From contig OZ010577.1 of the NCBI GenBank assembly GCA_963932145.1, positions 19,906,827-19,970,826 of the forward strand: a stretch of 64,000 nt of DNA, read 5' to 3'. This document shows positions 36,581 to 47,885 of this stretch, piece after piece. Within the stretch, counting starts at the first letter, position 1. Each line of letters starts with the position of its first letter. The position numbers and the translations under genes were made by a program. The DNA is from Acanthosepion lycidas. Its lineage: Eukaryota; Mollusca; Cephalopoda; Sepiida; Sepiidae. The notes beneath the pieces are model-generated. The model was given only the letters and a program-made list of their open reading frames with translations. It had not been told where the DNA came from and ran no database searches.

Positions 36581-38588
36581 TATTTAGGGTTACCATATTG
36601 GTCTATTTGAAAGCCTAGTGATACTAAACATTAATTTGACATTTTTTTTTTATTAGTAGTCTAAGTGACAAGTAGCAAAATTCAATATTTATTAGTAACC
36701 CGATCTAGCAACCCTGGTTATATTAGTTTTCTTTTGTAAATGTCATTAAAAATGATGGCAGTGACATTAAATAAAGATCTAAAATTACTAAGAATTTAAT
36801 ACCAAATTCCCAACCTTAAACAAAACTTAGAAATTAAATAAAATCATAAAAGACAAAATGAAATGCTTGTATTGGAAAATCAATTATATTTAAAAAATAA
36901 AAAATTAGTAGTTATTAAACAAGGAATAATAATTATAATAATGAAAATTAACTTTTTTCTGTTTGCAACAATAGACTTGCCCATCACTGAGTAATTATTA
37001 GCAAGCTGGTATCATTACTAAGTTATAAGAAAAATCTCTTCTGATGGTAATATAAGCAAGTATCATGTTTAAAAAAAATAAAATTTTAAAAATAGTAAAT
37101 GTCATTTATATATAAATACATATAAATATGTTATTTAATTTCTTTTGTAAGAAAAATGTCATCTAGTCAATTCTTTTTCACAGGTAATAACTCATAATGA
37201 ATAAAAAAAAAAAAAAAAAAAAAAACCTAACTATAACACTCAGTAACACTGTTACATTTTTGTCAGTTGAAAACTTATTAAAATACTAGTGACAGAACAA
37301 GTATTTTTAGTAAGAAAATATTGCAAGTAATATATTCTAATAGATTAGAAAAATAGTTCTTGAACAATCTGCCTATATAAATAAAATAATCACTAAACAA
37401 AAGCAAATGAAGCCATATATTAAATATTTTCTCTCCTAAACTCTGAACTTTTAATGTATATAAAATGTTGAATGTAATTGAAGTGTGCTCTAATAAAAAA
37501 ATAGAAGTGCTTTGTACATTTGTACTTGTATAATAAAAAGCTTGGTGAATAAAAAATGAAAAATTTGTGTAATGAATAACAATTCAATAGAGTACATATG
37601 ACCTGAATCTTATTCTCACTCTCCTTACTGAGAAGAAATATCAACTTGAAATTAGATAATATTCACTTAACTTCTGTTAGGAAGCCAAAGACTTATTGAA
37701 AGAAAGAAAAAAATTTTTTTTCATAATTCTCTTAATTAAAATGAGAAAATCTGTCTTTTGCTAAGAGAGAAATTGAAGCAAATCAATAAATAGGGGGAGA
37801 TGTCTACTATTTACATACAGAGCAAATAGCTTCTTGCTATTTCATTTACTGTGAGTTTAATAATGCAAGAAGCAAGCTCGCATAGATATTAGTTTCTGGC
37901 ACATGCAGAACAGCTTCATGTTCTTAAAATAAGACATTACTATTACTACTACTACTACTTATATTACAACAATTCTTTTATCATAATGGCAAAAGATAAA
38001 AATCAATGTTGTATGTTACTATGGTATTCAAAACAAGTAGTGAAAAGTCCATCATGGATACTCAATAAATATTTCATATAATAATCGGAGATTATGTGCT
38101 TTTATTTCTTAGCAATTTGATGAAAAATTACACATTACAAAAGCAATCATGATATAAAGACCTCAGAAATACATGCTCAATACAATAAATTCTATGCAAT
38201 CAAACTGAAAGAGCAAATTTCAATACCTGCTTGTTATATACAGAATCTGAAATATTCATAATTCTTTCCATTTCTGGTGAATATTTTCATTTTCTTTTTA
38301 ACAGTTGGATTCCATAATTCTAACTCTGTGACAGAAGAGCGGTAATAATAAAAATGTTAAAAACGTTAATATGATAAAAAAACAAAATGAGCAATTTGAA
38401 AGTTGTCAAGTAACTTCTTGAATTCTTGGAACAGTTCCAAATAAACCTGAATAAAGTTGTTGTTGTCTCCAGAGAAACAGACAGGAGTTGACAAACTTAT
38501 AAATGAAACTGGCAAGACAAGCTCAAATTCTGGCAATGTTTGTTCACTTTGAACTAATGCCATTGGTAAAGGCATGAATCCACTCCTA
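36581..38588. other. AT-rich unique sequence, no gene seen
   Basis: Poly-A at 37203-37225 and a short (TAC)n near 37940-37960. The minus frame 38366-38596 has a less biased composition (it includes LPEFELVLPVSF) but overlaps the SINE start at its N-terminus and matches no family I know. Confidence 0.6.
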
Positions 38589-38960
38589 GGAGGCACAGTG
38601 GAGTAATGGATAGCAGCTCAGATTGAGGAATTGGAGAGCCGAGTTTGAATTCCAGTCAAATCCATTACATTCACTTATGTGCTAATACCCTTGAGAAAGG
38701 TATAAATCCTCTACCCCCCCCAGCTATAGGTAAATAGCAGGAGAGACCAGGTTCTATAGCCTTGGATGGCAACTGGTCTACAGCAGAAAGAAATGGGAAC
38801 CTACTACAGGAAAGAAAATCTGCCTCGTCAGCCATGTATTGAAAGATACATGATCACCTAAGCATGTATCACACATGGCACATAACTGACTATGGGTAAA
38901 ATATGGCAGACTGGACTCTAGTCTTAGTTTGGTAACTAGTCTAAGAGAAAGACAATAATT
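38589..38960 (+). mobile_element. tRNA-derived SINE, family S1, copy 1
   Basis: The + strand has an A-box region GGCACAGTGGAGTAATGG (38593-38610) and a B-box CGAGTTTGAATTCC (about 38640-38653). A body follows with TGCTAATACCCTTGAGAAAG, TATAAATCC, a C-rich run and AGGTAAATAGCAGG (to about 38742). That body aligns block by block with 42129-42240 read on the minus strand, so both are one family although their extreme 5' parts differ. Beyond 38742 the sequence (with a CATGTAT/ATACATG hairpin at 38833-38852) looks element-like but has no partner here, so the end is uncertain. Confidence 0.65.
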
Positions 38961-39940
38961 CTGTATTCATACCAGTAACAGTATAGTGCTAGCAACTCAA
39001 CCTTGTGAAGAGAGCTAGAGATTGAAACCAAATCAATGTCATTACAAACATCACATGACAAGTCAATAAACAGGCACAACTATTCTTGATTGGCTAATAC
39101 AGGAGTTTTAAAATCTGCACAGATATATAAATAAAGTTATAAAAAATTGGCACGAAGATCAACAAATCTAACATTCCTTAAAACCCAATTTGCAAGTGTA
39201 TTTAGTTTGAGTCTTGCACTTCTCTTCTACCAGAAATAAGCCAAGCCTAGTATATAATTTTTACAATATCCTAAAAAAGTATGTCACTTATATAATTTGT
39301 ATTCTGCCAAAATTTAGACATATACTGGACATAATACTTAAACTGGTTTAAAGCTTCTAAGCTAGAATATTCATGAGAAAAAATACTGCTGCCAGAAGAA
39401 ATGATATCTATGAATTAAAAGAGAAAAACTTGCCAAGGTTCAATTATAATGCAACTATTTTGATGATATGGTTACTTCAAGTCAGCACTAGGCTGAACAA
39501 AAGAACAGCCAATGATACTATTCAAGCCTTGAGAATATTTCAATAGATTAAATATTTATGTCACTCAAAACTAAATGTGTTTACAAGAACACACTTATTA
39601 AATGTCTGAAAGACCTACTCTAAGTCAAAATGATTATTATGACAGACATTTTATAGACATGCTCAGTAGAAATTGGAGATTAATTCACTATTGTTTTGCA
39701 AGTAAACTATTATCACAAATAAGTGTCAAATATGTTATTAACAAAATTTGAAATAATCTTTTTGATTATATAGAATTAAGTTAAATTATTCAAAATATCT
39801 GTACCAATAAAAAAAATTCTTAACTCATGTTCAAGTTGTACTAGAAGATTTTTTTCCAGATATGTCCACAATAAAAAGGGAAGATGTTAAGACATATTTT
39901 GACAGTGATACTGATAAACCTTACCTGACAAATTTATAAA
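38961..39940. other. Unique sequence, no gene seen
   Basis: No open frame, RNA gene or repeat recognised. Confidence 0.6.
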
Positions 39941-40048
39941 TGTAGTGAATTTAATCCTTATGGGTGCCCACTAGTAGTAGCCTTGTACCAGATAAAGCTA
40001 TGCTTATTAGATAAAAGAAAATAAAACAAGTTATTAAAAAAAAAAAAA
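39941..40048 (+). mobile_element. SINE family S3, partial copy
   Basis: GTGAATTTAATCCTTATGGG, TGCCC and CCTTGTACCA (39945-39990) follow the order seen in the S3 element at 12149-12190. An A run at 40036-40048 may be the tail. The A-box region is not recognisable. Confidence 0.5.
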
Positions 40049-41487
40049 AGTTGTTTGTCAAATTCTTTTCATGATTAAATAAGCATGTAGTGAGATGGAA
40101 TGGAAAAAGGTTTTTCTCCCACCACAATACATAATGTCTATTCACTTTGTGCTTACACATGATCTTCATACATTGCAAAATCATTTGAGAAGGGGGTGAA
40201 AGAAAGCAAGAACAAGAGAGAAAGAAAGAAAGAGAGTTATGTCAGTGTAAATAATTGCTGAACATCTGGTAAGGCATTAACTAAAAGAGAGTTGAAAGCA
40301 GGTGTGGGTGGGTGGTTGTGCGGGAGGGGGGAGGTATATGTAGAAAAATAAAAGCAGAAACAAAAGAAAGGGTTGAATAAAAGATATTGAGAAGAGAGAA
40401 ATGAATACAGAAAGCGATGGAAAGTCGCATAGGGTAGGTGGCAGGAGTGCAGATATAAAGAATGTCAGGCTTGTTGCATTTCATTGATTTAAGAGAACTA
40501 CAATAAAAATTGCACTGTCCATTTTTACAGCAGACAATTCTAAGATCTACAGTAGATTAAGTCGAACAAATTGTAAGGTGAAAAATCAGAAGAAATTTTA
40601 AATTATATATATCTCCATATATAATTTTGTATAATTTTATATATCAACAAACAGTATTTAGAAAAATATGACAAACTGGAAAATTTTGTGATGCATTTCA
40701 TCCGTTAGGATTTCATCAGACTGGGCTTTGTTGATGTTGCCATGTGTACAGATGCACATGAAACAAGAGATGCTGGTAGTTTCAAAATTTTGAAAGAATT
40801 TTATGTTTATTTTTTTTTTTCAATCTAGCCAAATTCATCTGTATTCTTATTCTTTTTCTCTCTATCACCTTTTTCCCTGACTATCCCACACCGTGACAAC
40901 AGATAAGCTACCAAGAATGGTGATATATTGTAAGAGCCTTTACCATGGCTGAACTAGTGATCAAAGCACTTCAGATATTTTTGTCTCAGTGGATTATTTT
41001 CTCTTTTAATCAAAGTAGCATTCCCCATGTTAAAATTGTAATCAGTTTTATTACGGTGAACAATGTGTTGTGTGTTATTTAAAATATCCCTTTTGAAATT
41101 TTAAAAATTCTTTCAAAATTTTGAAAATAAGGAAAATATCAGGAGGAAAATGTTTTTTTTATTATGACTAAGAATCTAGCAATGACAAATTAATTTTAAT
41201 ATAAGGACAAAGAAAAGCAATAAATAACCTACTGAACAAGATTGTTTAAATGATTGTCAGAACAGAGGCTAATAGTAATAAAAAAAAAAATAAAAATAAA
41301 AAAAAACCCTTATTAAAGAGATACAAAGGATAGGAACTTATGGAGAGCCATAATTGCCCATGCTCTAAAGGGATATGCCACATAAAAGATTTAAATTTCA
41401 ACAATATACTATAGCTGCTTGGTACTTTGCTTATAATATATTCTTAAAATCAATGCTACAAATAATTTTAGAACCTACAACAGTAGT

Positions 41488-41524
<37 letters not shown>

Positions 41525-42128
41525 TCCCAGATTTTGATAAATCATAAAGAATGAGTGAAAAGAGCAGAACATGTATCAATTCAAATAAAGTATGGATCAG
41601 AAAGACTGAAAAGTATCAATGATTGCCATAAAAATAGAGCAGGATCATGTATTCAAATATGTCAGTTTTTGTTACAAGTTTCAGGTCATTTTTTTTTCTT
41701 CTAAAGATGGAAACTCTTCAAAAGGTAATCAGTAAATTGTTTTTCTCTTGAGGCAGTTTAGAGAGAAGCAGAGAAAATAGTTAAAAAGATGCTATTCTAT
41801 TAACAATATTCTCTAGAGTATCAAAGTATGCTTCCTCCTCCTCCTCAAAAGGAGTTCAGCTTTAAGTGTGGCTTTATTTAAACACCCCCCCTTTTTTTAA
41901 TTACACCTGCAAATTGCTTCAGATTAATAAATATAAAGAAAAAAAAGAACAATTTTTTTTAATTTCTATATATTAAGTGGATAGTTGCATACTTATAATG
42001 TAACAATGTTAGAAAATGATTGACAGATTTGTTTTTTATGGCTTATCAACCCTTTGCAGGTTATTTAAAGCTAGAAAATATTTTTAAATTGTAAGAATTT
42101 TTTGGGAGATAATAATTTACTGATACAA
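40049..42128. other. AT-rich unique sequence, no gene seen
   Basis: Holds a hammerhead-like core at 40696-40719 and poly-A at 41494-41520. Minus frames at 39951-40184 and 40281-40484 show no family features. Confidence 0.6.
40696..40719 (-). other. Hammerhead-ribozyme-like core
   Basis: On the minus strand CTGATGA (40719-40713) is followed by one A, a four-base-pair hairpin ATCC/GGAT with loop TAAC, and GAAA (40699-40696). This is the conserved order of the hammerhead core with stem II. I could not find convincing stem I or stem III partners, nor a cleavage triplet. Such cores occur in Penelope-like and small retroelements, so this may be a repeat tail and not an active ribozyme. Chance is possible. 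Confidence 0.35.
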
Positions 42129-42403
42129 GTCCTACTAATTAACCCCTAGGTGGGGGGAGAAGAGGTGGATTCATAGCTTTCTCCAAGGGTATTTGCATGT
42201 AAATAAATATAACAAACCTAACCGGAATTGGAACCCGACTCACCAATGTCCAATTCAGAACCATTATCTATTACCTGCACATCCAAGCTTTCAGCACCTG
42301 GTATTCCCAAGCGGTCATTCATCTAAGTACTGACCAGGCCCAACATTGCTTAATTTTGGTGTTTGTATGGGAACTGGGGTTTTAACATGATATGGCCTTA
42401 AGC
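42129..42403 (-). mobile_element. SINE family S1 with 5S rRNA-tRNA chimeric head
   Basis: On the minus strand three parts follow in order: a 5S rRNA-like head (42403-42285); a tRNA-like part with GGTAATAGATAATGG and a B-box GGGTTCCAATTCC (about 42283-42223); and a body with TGCAAATACCCTTGG, GAAAGCTATGAATCCAC, a C-rich run and TTAATTAGTAGG (to about 42129). The body and tRNA-like part match the S1 copy at 38589. 5S-tRNA chimeric heads are known in vertebrate AmnSINE1. Finding one here could reflect a true chimeric SINE or a 5S pseudogene that landed beside a SINE. Confidence 0.7.
42285..42403 (-). pseudogene. Full-length 5S rRNA-derived sequence
   Basis: The minus strand covers the full 119-base length of animal 5S rRNA, from GGCCATATCATGTTAAAAC near the 5' end through AATTAAGCAATGTTGGGCC (internal A-box region) and GAATGACCGCTTGGGAATACC (C-box region) to CAGGTGCTGAAAGCTT. 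Many C-to-T and G-to-A changes in the middle show it is not a functional rRNA gene. The internal Pol III promoter blocks are the best-kept parts, as expected for a SINE head. Confidence 0.85.
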
Positions 42404-44222
42404 ACAATATTCTAAAAAGCCATCTGAGACTTGTATCTTTATTGGTCTATCCCTCATCCCAAACTCCATCTCTCAAATGAATAAATAACCTCATTAGGTG
42501 GTAACAAGCAGCAATCTATTCATCCCTAAAAGAAAATCTTATCTGCTAAACATCTTTCAATAGCAAAAAAGGATGTTTACCAGTGGGGGGTGGGGTTAAT
42601 AATTGTTGATTTTCTGTCAAATTGGATCAATAATTACAATTTTTCCTATAAAAAAAAAAAAAAAAAAAAAAAAAAAGTTGAATTCACTTAAAAGGAATCA
42701 TTTTCTTTAAAAATTAAAACACTCAACATTATTTTACGTATGTTTTACTTATTCTTTTTTTTATAGCTAGCAATGATACTCAGTGTGACAGGAGATAAAG
42801 TTTTTCTTTTGCTTTGCTGTACTATGCAGTTATCTACTTGTATCTACAGTAAAATGCTATTAGCAAAATTATTGTAATTGAAGCAGTTAAGTAGGTTTAA
42901 ACATTTTTATACTTGCTTATATTTTCAACATTTGTTACATTTTCAGGTCCTGCTATTAAAAATATCAATATTGATTATTTCCCTTTAACTGTGATCTAAA
43001 TACTAATATAGTTACCACTTCCAGAGCAAAAACTGGAACTAAGAAATGTAATTATAAAAAACATCTACAAAACAAAATAGTTTACAAGATTGGACAAAAG
43101 CACTTTTTTTTTTTTTTAACAAAGTTTTATCTTTAAAGTTGAATATGCAAATTTGGTAAGATAATATGTATGCTGGTAGATATAAATGATGAAGGCTTGT
43201 ATTTATATGTTTAATTTTCTTGGTTTTGAGTTGGACACACACACAAGCAAACTAAACTTTATAGATTATCTTCTGCCTTAAAGTTTTTTTTTGAGCAAAT
43301 TATGTTCAAAACATTTATTGAATTTAATCCCTAACACAAATAATATGGCATCATGATCAAGGGATTTATTTCCTTAGTGTTATTAAACAAAAAAAGGGGG
43401 GGGAATTGATTCTGAGAACTTTTTAATATCTATACTCAAATGTACAAAACAAGTCACTCGCTATGGCTGAGCTTTCCAGCAAAGTGTTGTGTTGAAACGC
43501 ATTATATACATTCTAAATGATATATCTGACAGAACTTAAGTATTGGGTCACAAAGAAAATTGTGTCACCAATGCAAAACTGGGAAAACTGTGGTAGGCTT
43601 CTTTTAGTTTTTATAACCTCGATCCATCTTTAAAAATAAAAAAAAAAATAACTGTTTTTAAAATGCATCTTCATATGAACACGCAAGTGTTTTAATAAAA
43701 ACTAAGTCCCCAGTGATATAATATATTTTGGAAACATTAGTCTAGAGTTGCACAAATACATATCAGATAAAATTATTTCTTCAGCAGAGACAACCATGAA
43801 AAAAAAGTTTTTAAATGATTACCTAGTAAATAAATCTTTTTCCCCAAGGGCTAGGAGACCTAACAAATTCAAAAGCTTATGAACAACAAGACCCATTCAC
43901 ACAAATTTCTAGCAATAAATTAATATCTAGTACAATAGATACAGATATTTAAACTGTTGAACAAAAATTAATTAGAAATAACGAGATAAGAAATTAGAAT
44001 TTCAATTAAAAAAAAAAATCTCAAAGAACAAAAAAAATTTAAAAAAACGTCAGTTTAATAAAAGTAGAATACTTCAGTCAGTTTCTTCATGGAGATCAAT
44101 ATCTGATGAAAGTAGATGACAATTTTCTATTTGTCATTAGTCAGTAAAGATCCAAGAATGACTAAGAATTTCTAAAAAGGAGCTTCCTCAGTTTTTTCAC
44201 ATTTGAAAATCTTTACATTAAT

Positions 44223-44332
44223 ATGGCGTGCTATCAAGTCACATTAAAAGTACCAGTTCTTGTCTGATCAGAGTTAAGCATTGTGGAGACTGGTCAGTAC
44301 TTCGCTGGGTGACCGAGTACTGTCAGCAGCCT
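44223..44332 (+). pseudogene. Second 5S rRNA-derived fragment
   Basis: The + strand has CTTGTCTGATCAGAGTTAAG, GGTCAGTACTT and GCTGGGTGACCGAGTACTG, in 5S rRNA order. The 5' part (ATGGCGTGCTATCAAGTCAC) is weakly similar, and the 3' part has lost about ten bases. No tRNA-like part or S1 body follows, so this is either a separate 5S-derived SINE or a 5S pseudogene. It diverges from the 42285-42403 copy at different sites. Confidence 0.75.
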
Positions 44333-44852
44333 ACTGCCTTATATTACACTAAACTGAAATAAAATAAGCCTATGATGAGTAAGCCAAAAGAAAAATAACT
44401 ACTTGCAATGCATCAATCATTTTTCTTATTAGTCAAGAGAGTCAATTTATTAAGGTCATGAGAATTGACAAGGATGTCAAATGGATTTTTTTTTTTTTTA
44501 TAAACTACAAGAAATCAAATTCTAAGATTTCATGAAGCTGATAAGAATGGGTGATAAGTTATAAAATCTACAAAATATAAATATTAAAAATATCTTATGA
44601 CAGGTACGAGACAGCATAGAGATTTTTCACCAATTTATTACACCGTATGCAAAGATTGTTAATCATTTGCAAAGTAATGAATACACTGAGGAAGTCCTTC
44701 CAGTTTTTATACTATTTTTCAAGATTAGAAAAAATAAAAATTCTAAAATTTTTACGAAAGTAAAAACAAAAAAAAAAAAAAAAAAACTATTGTTATAGTG
44801 AAATTCACAACTACTAAAAAAAGAAAAGAGAATTGACTCACAAATTGAACTG

Positions 44853-44856
<4 letters not shown>

Positions 44857-44901
<45 letters not shown>
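44857..44901. repeat. (TA)n microsatellite
   Basis: A pure TA run of about 45 bp. Confidence 0.97.
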
Positions 44902-44906
<5 letters not shown>

Positions 44907-45009
44907 TACATATCTAATGTAAAATAAAGACAGTTGACATTTGAATTGTGGAATAAAATTAGCACAGTCTTGGTGATAAAGTGGTCATAGGAGAGTGATT
45001 TGTGTAATT

Positions 45010-45235
45010 CTCATTCACTCACTTCTCTAATTATCATGGCATGCTATCTGCTATCCCCCACCTCTCCAATGAACATTGATGTTCACTGGAGAGGGGTGGG
45101 GAGAGAAGTGAATTCATATCTTTTCCCTAAGAGCATTAGTATGATGAATATAATCAGTCCCATCTTATTTTGCTGATTCCATTTTCAGTGATACCCAGGG
45201 TCATGTAACAAGGGTACATCCAAGAAGGGGTGGAG
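45010..45235 (-). mobile_element. SINE family S1, copy 3, ending in a foldback
   Basis: On the minus strand TAATGCTCTTAGGG, AAAAGATATGAATTCACTTC and TCTCCCCACCCC (about 45140-45085) align with the S1 body at 42129 and 38680. The upstream part down from 45235 is presumably the head but has no clear B-box. The C-rich end then folds back: GAACAT/ATGTTC (45071-45084) and the adjacent CTCTCC/GGAGAG arms form an imperfect hairpin, and CACTTCTCT at 45019-45028 pairs with AGAGAAGTG at 45102-45110. Confidence 0.5.
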
Positions 45236-45314
45236 GGATTATTTACATTTAGATCAGTACTGCTACATAAGACTATTTCAGCATTGTTAAAAAAGGGTTG
45301 TTGATATTTTATTT

Positions 45315-45393
45315 ATATATATATATATATTATATATATATATATATATAAAGAAATATAGTCTTAAGGTGTGCTATGTTTATGGAATAAATA

Positions 45394-45427
<34 letters not shown>
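45315..45427. repeat. Two (TA)n tracts flanking a small repeat
   Basis: TA runs at about 45315-45352 and 45398-45427 bracket a segment containing CTTAAGGTGTGCTATGTTTA, which is related to part of repeat R1 (next entry). Confidence 0.8.
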
Positions 45428-45433
<6 letters not shown>

Positions 45434-45448
45434 ACAGTTTTATGGTAT

Positions 45449-45492
45449 GGAATATTTATGGGTTAAAGTGCTCAATATCAGGGATAGAGTAT
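45449..45492 (+). repeat. Dispersed repeat R1, copy 1
   Basis: Contains AAAGTGCTCAATATCAGGG followed by ATAGAG. The same core occurs at 49797-49838 (one changed base in the core) and inverted at 50546-50600. Every copy lies beside TA-rich sequence. The family is not recognised. Confidence 0.75.
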
Positions 45493-46472
45493 ATATAAAT
45501 ATGAAAGTGAACATTGAAGTCACTACTATCCAGCAGTAACATGGCTTGAAAATTGTATTTAAGCATGAAACAGACTGTCGCCACTCAGCTCAGTGACCAC
45601 TCTCTATAACACACACAAGAGAGGTTTTGGTCCAACTCACTTCACAATATCAGAATACAAAGCAGGTCAGGCAGAGGACATTTTAATAATCTAATATATT
45701 TTTCTAAGTCCATTACAGGACCTTGGACCTTTCACAAGATCTTTAAAACATATGGCTATTACATGACATACTGACAGAACTGATGAATTTAGAGTTGTTC
45801 TCCTACACTGGTTGCCCTAACCAAGGCATGAGCTCAGTCTGCTTTACTATTTCAGCCATAGCTGAGGATTTGAGCAAGAGAAGAGATTCATACCATCTTA
45901 AAATGCATTAGTGCAAAATAAATGCAAAGCCTTGACTGCAATTTCAACTCAGCCTTCCAATTTCATTTTACCACCACCTACACATAACATTTTATATATG
46001 CAGCTGCTTATATTAGTTTTATTACCCACCAGAACTTCAAGAATGTAGATGTTGGTTTTTGTTAAGATATTTTTTCTGGTAACAACTACTTGGTCTACCT
46101 GAAAGCATATGTAACAATTTCTGAGAGTTGAAACTAAAGTCTCGATTTACCATGGAGGTCCTGAAGGATAAATTAAAACTTGATTTTATTAGATCATCTT
46201 GATGATTTAAGAACTAACCATAATACACCTCAATAGCATTCTAAACATGCTTGCATACAAATAAAATGATCAAAATAGAAGCACTGCATTAGCAAAAATG
46301 ATATATATATATATATATATATATAATCTCCAAGCTTGTACCTAACAAAACACTTTGACTAGTAAATTACTGAAGGTGATAACATGTTAAAGGCAAGCAG
46401 GTTTTTACAAATAGATTGATAAAATGTTGATATTAAAAAATAGAGCAAAAATAGTAGATAAATAATTCTATT

Positions 46473-46517
<45 letters not shown>

Positions 46518-47776
46518 AACAAACTACTAAAAAGTTATTGGCTTGACACACATTCCAAAATTTGCTGAAATATCAAATACCAGAATTTTTCCTGGAAGAA
46601 CAAACATTTTCACCACATTGTATGTATGTATGTATGTATGTGTGCTCACAATGTACTTTTGGTATTGTTTTCATACTGAAAAGTAAAGCACTGTATACTG
46701 ATGGATGACTTTGTAAATATTAAAAACCTACACAAAAATGTAAGGGAAACTTACAAATGCAATTTAAAAATAGTTTTTATTTGCATCTAAACATTAAGAT
46801 TATGGTTAAAACAATTGCAATCAACCATGACAATCCACCATATTAAAAACATTGATTTCAGAATAAACATTACTATTTTTTGCTGTGTGCACCATTTTCA
46901 ATAAATAAATAAAAATTACACAAAACAGGAAATAAATGATAATGCTTATCTTAATATTAATTTATTTTTAATCTGGTCAAAATTTAAAACAAGACAATTG
47001 ATCAAATATGCACATCCTCAACATCTTGATAGCTTTAACTAAATTCTCAAATTACTGAACATCTAGAAATGCATCCACAAGAATCTGCTGTGAGAGATTT
47101 ACAGAATTTTTTTTAATTGGCAAAATAAATAAGATTGAATACACATGGGACAGAGAGAGAAAGATAGAGAAATATCAGTTACTCAAAAATGAAAATTAAT
47201 CTCAAAGAGTCTACTCAGTAACCTCCTCTATAGAAGTACCAAAACCAATCTATGCCCAATTATGGTAACAGCTTAGATATCAGGTGAAGAATTGCTTTTG
47301 AAAAAGCTAAAAATCAGCTGCTCCACACTTCCTTCTTTGTTGCACACAAATGCATCAAGGAAAAAAAAAAAAAAAAAAAAAAAAAAGGTCACATATCTAA
47401 CAAACAACAGCACTTTAATTTTCCAGGATAACACAATAGTCACTTGGTCACTATGAAATTCTGTATATAGGCAAAGTCAAACAACTTCTGACAACTATTG
47501 ATTTTTATGCTATAAAAGTCAGCAAAATTACTTGTCTCAAGTAGAGAGTTGATAAACTGGATTTCATTTCAAATAAAGACAAAAATATTGCCTGAGATAT
47601 TAACTAAAAGAAAAAAAAAAAAAATAGCATTTAATTGATGATGTAAATAATGACCATTGTCTATTTTTCAGTTATTTGAAGCAGATCAACATAGAGTTTC
47701 CTATTTTTAATAGGATATGCATAAAAGAAAAGTTTATTAATCACCTGGTGATGAAATGACCAAAATATATAATATA
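45493..47776. other. Unique sequence with microsatellites, no gene seen
   Basis: (TA)n at about 46299-46325 and 46475-46508, (TATG)n at about 46618-46640, poly-A at 47361-47386. No supported coding sequence. Confidence 0.65.
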
Positions 47777-47885
47777 AGGAAGTGCTGAAAAGTTCTTGGC
47801 TTAACCAAGAAGCCCTTTCCCACCCAAATTCTTGTTTCATTAGATTTTGCAAAGTGGGTTAGGCTGATAACTTTTCAGCTATCTT
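47777..47885. mobile_element. MITE family M1, copy 3 (best ends)
   Basis: The left end AGTGCTGAAAAGTTCTTGGC plus TTAACC and the inverse of the right end, AGCTGAAAAGTTATCAGCC plus TAACC, are inverted repeats of about 24 bp with few mismatches. The element is about 105 bp. The 63-residue minus frame that starts inside it (47661-47852) is not credible as a gene. Confidence 0.65.

Noticed and set aside
35089-36596. Minus frames of 450 and 497 codons rich in Phe, Leu and Ser
   Set aside because: Translation of the 17-bp A-rich array. No start context, domain or codon signal.
38366-38596. 76-codon minus frame with LPEFELVLP
   Set aside because: It begins inside the SINE start and has no recognised domain. 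It remains a weak possibility only.
42285-42403. Functional 5S rRNA gene
   Set aside because: Full length, but too many substitutions in the central region and part of a SINE-like chimera.
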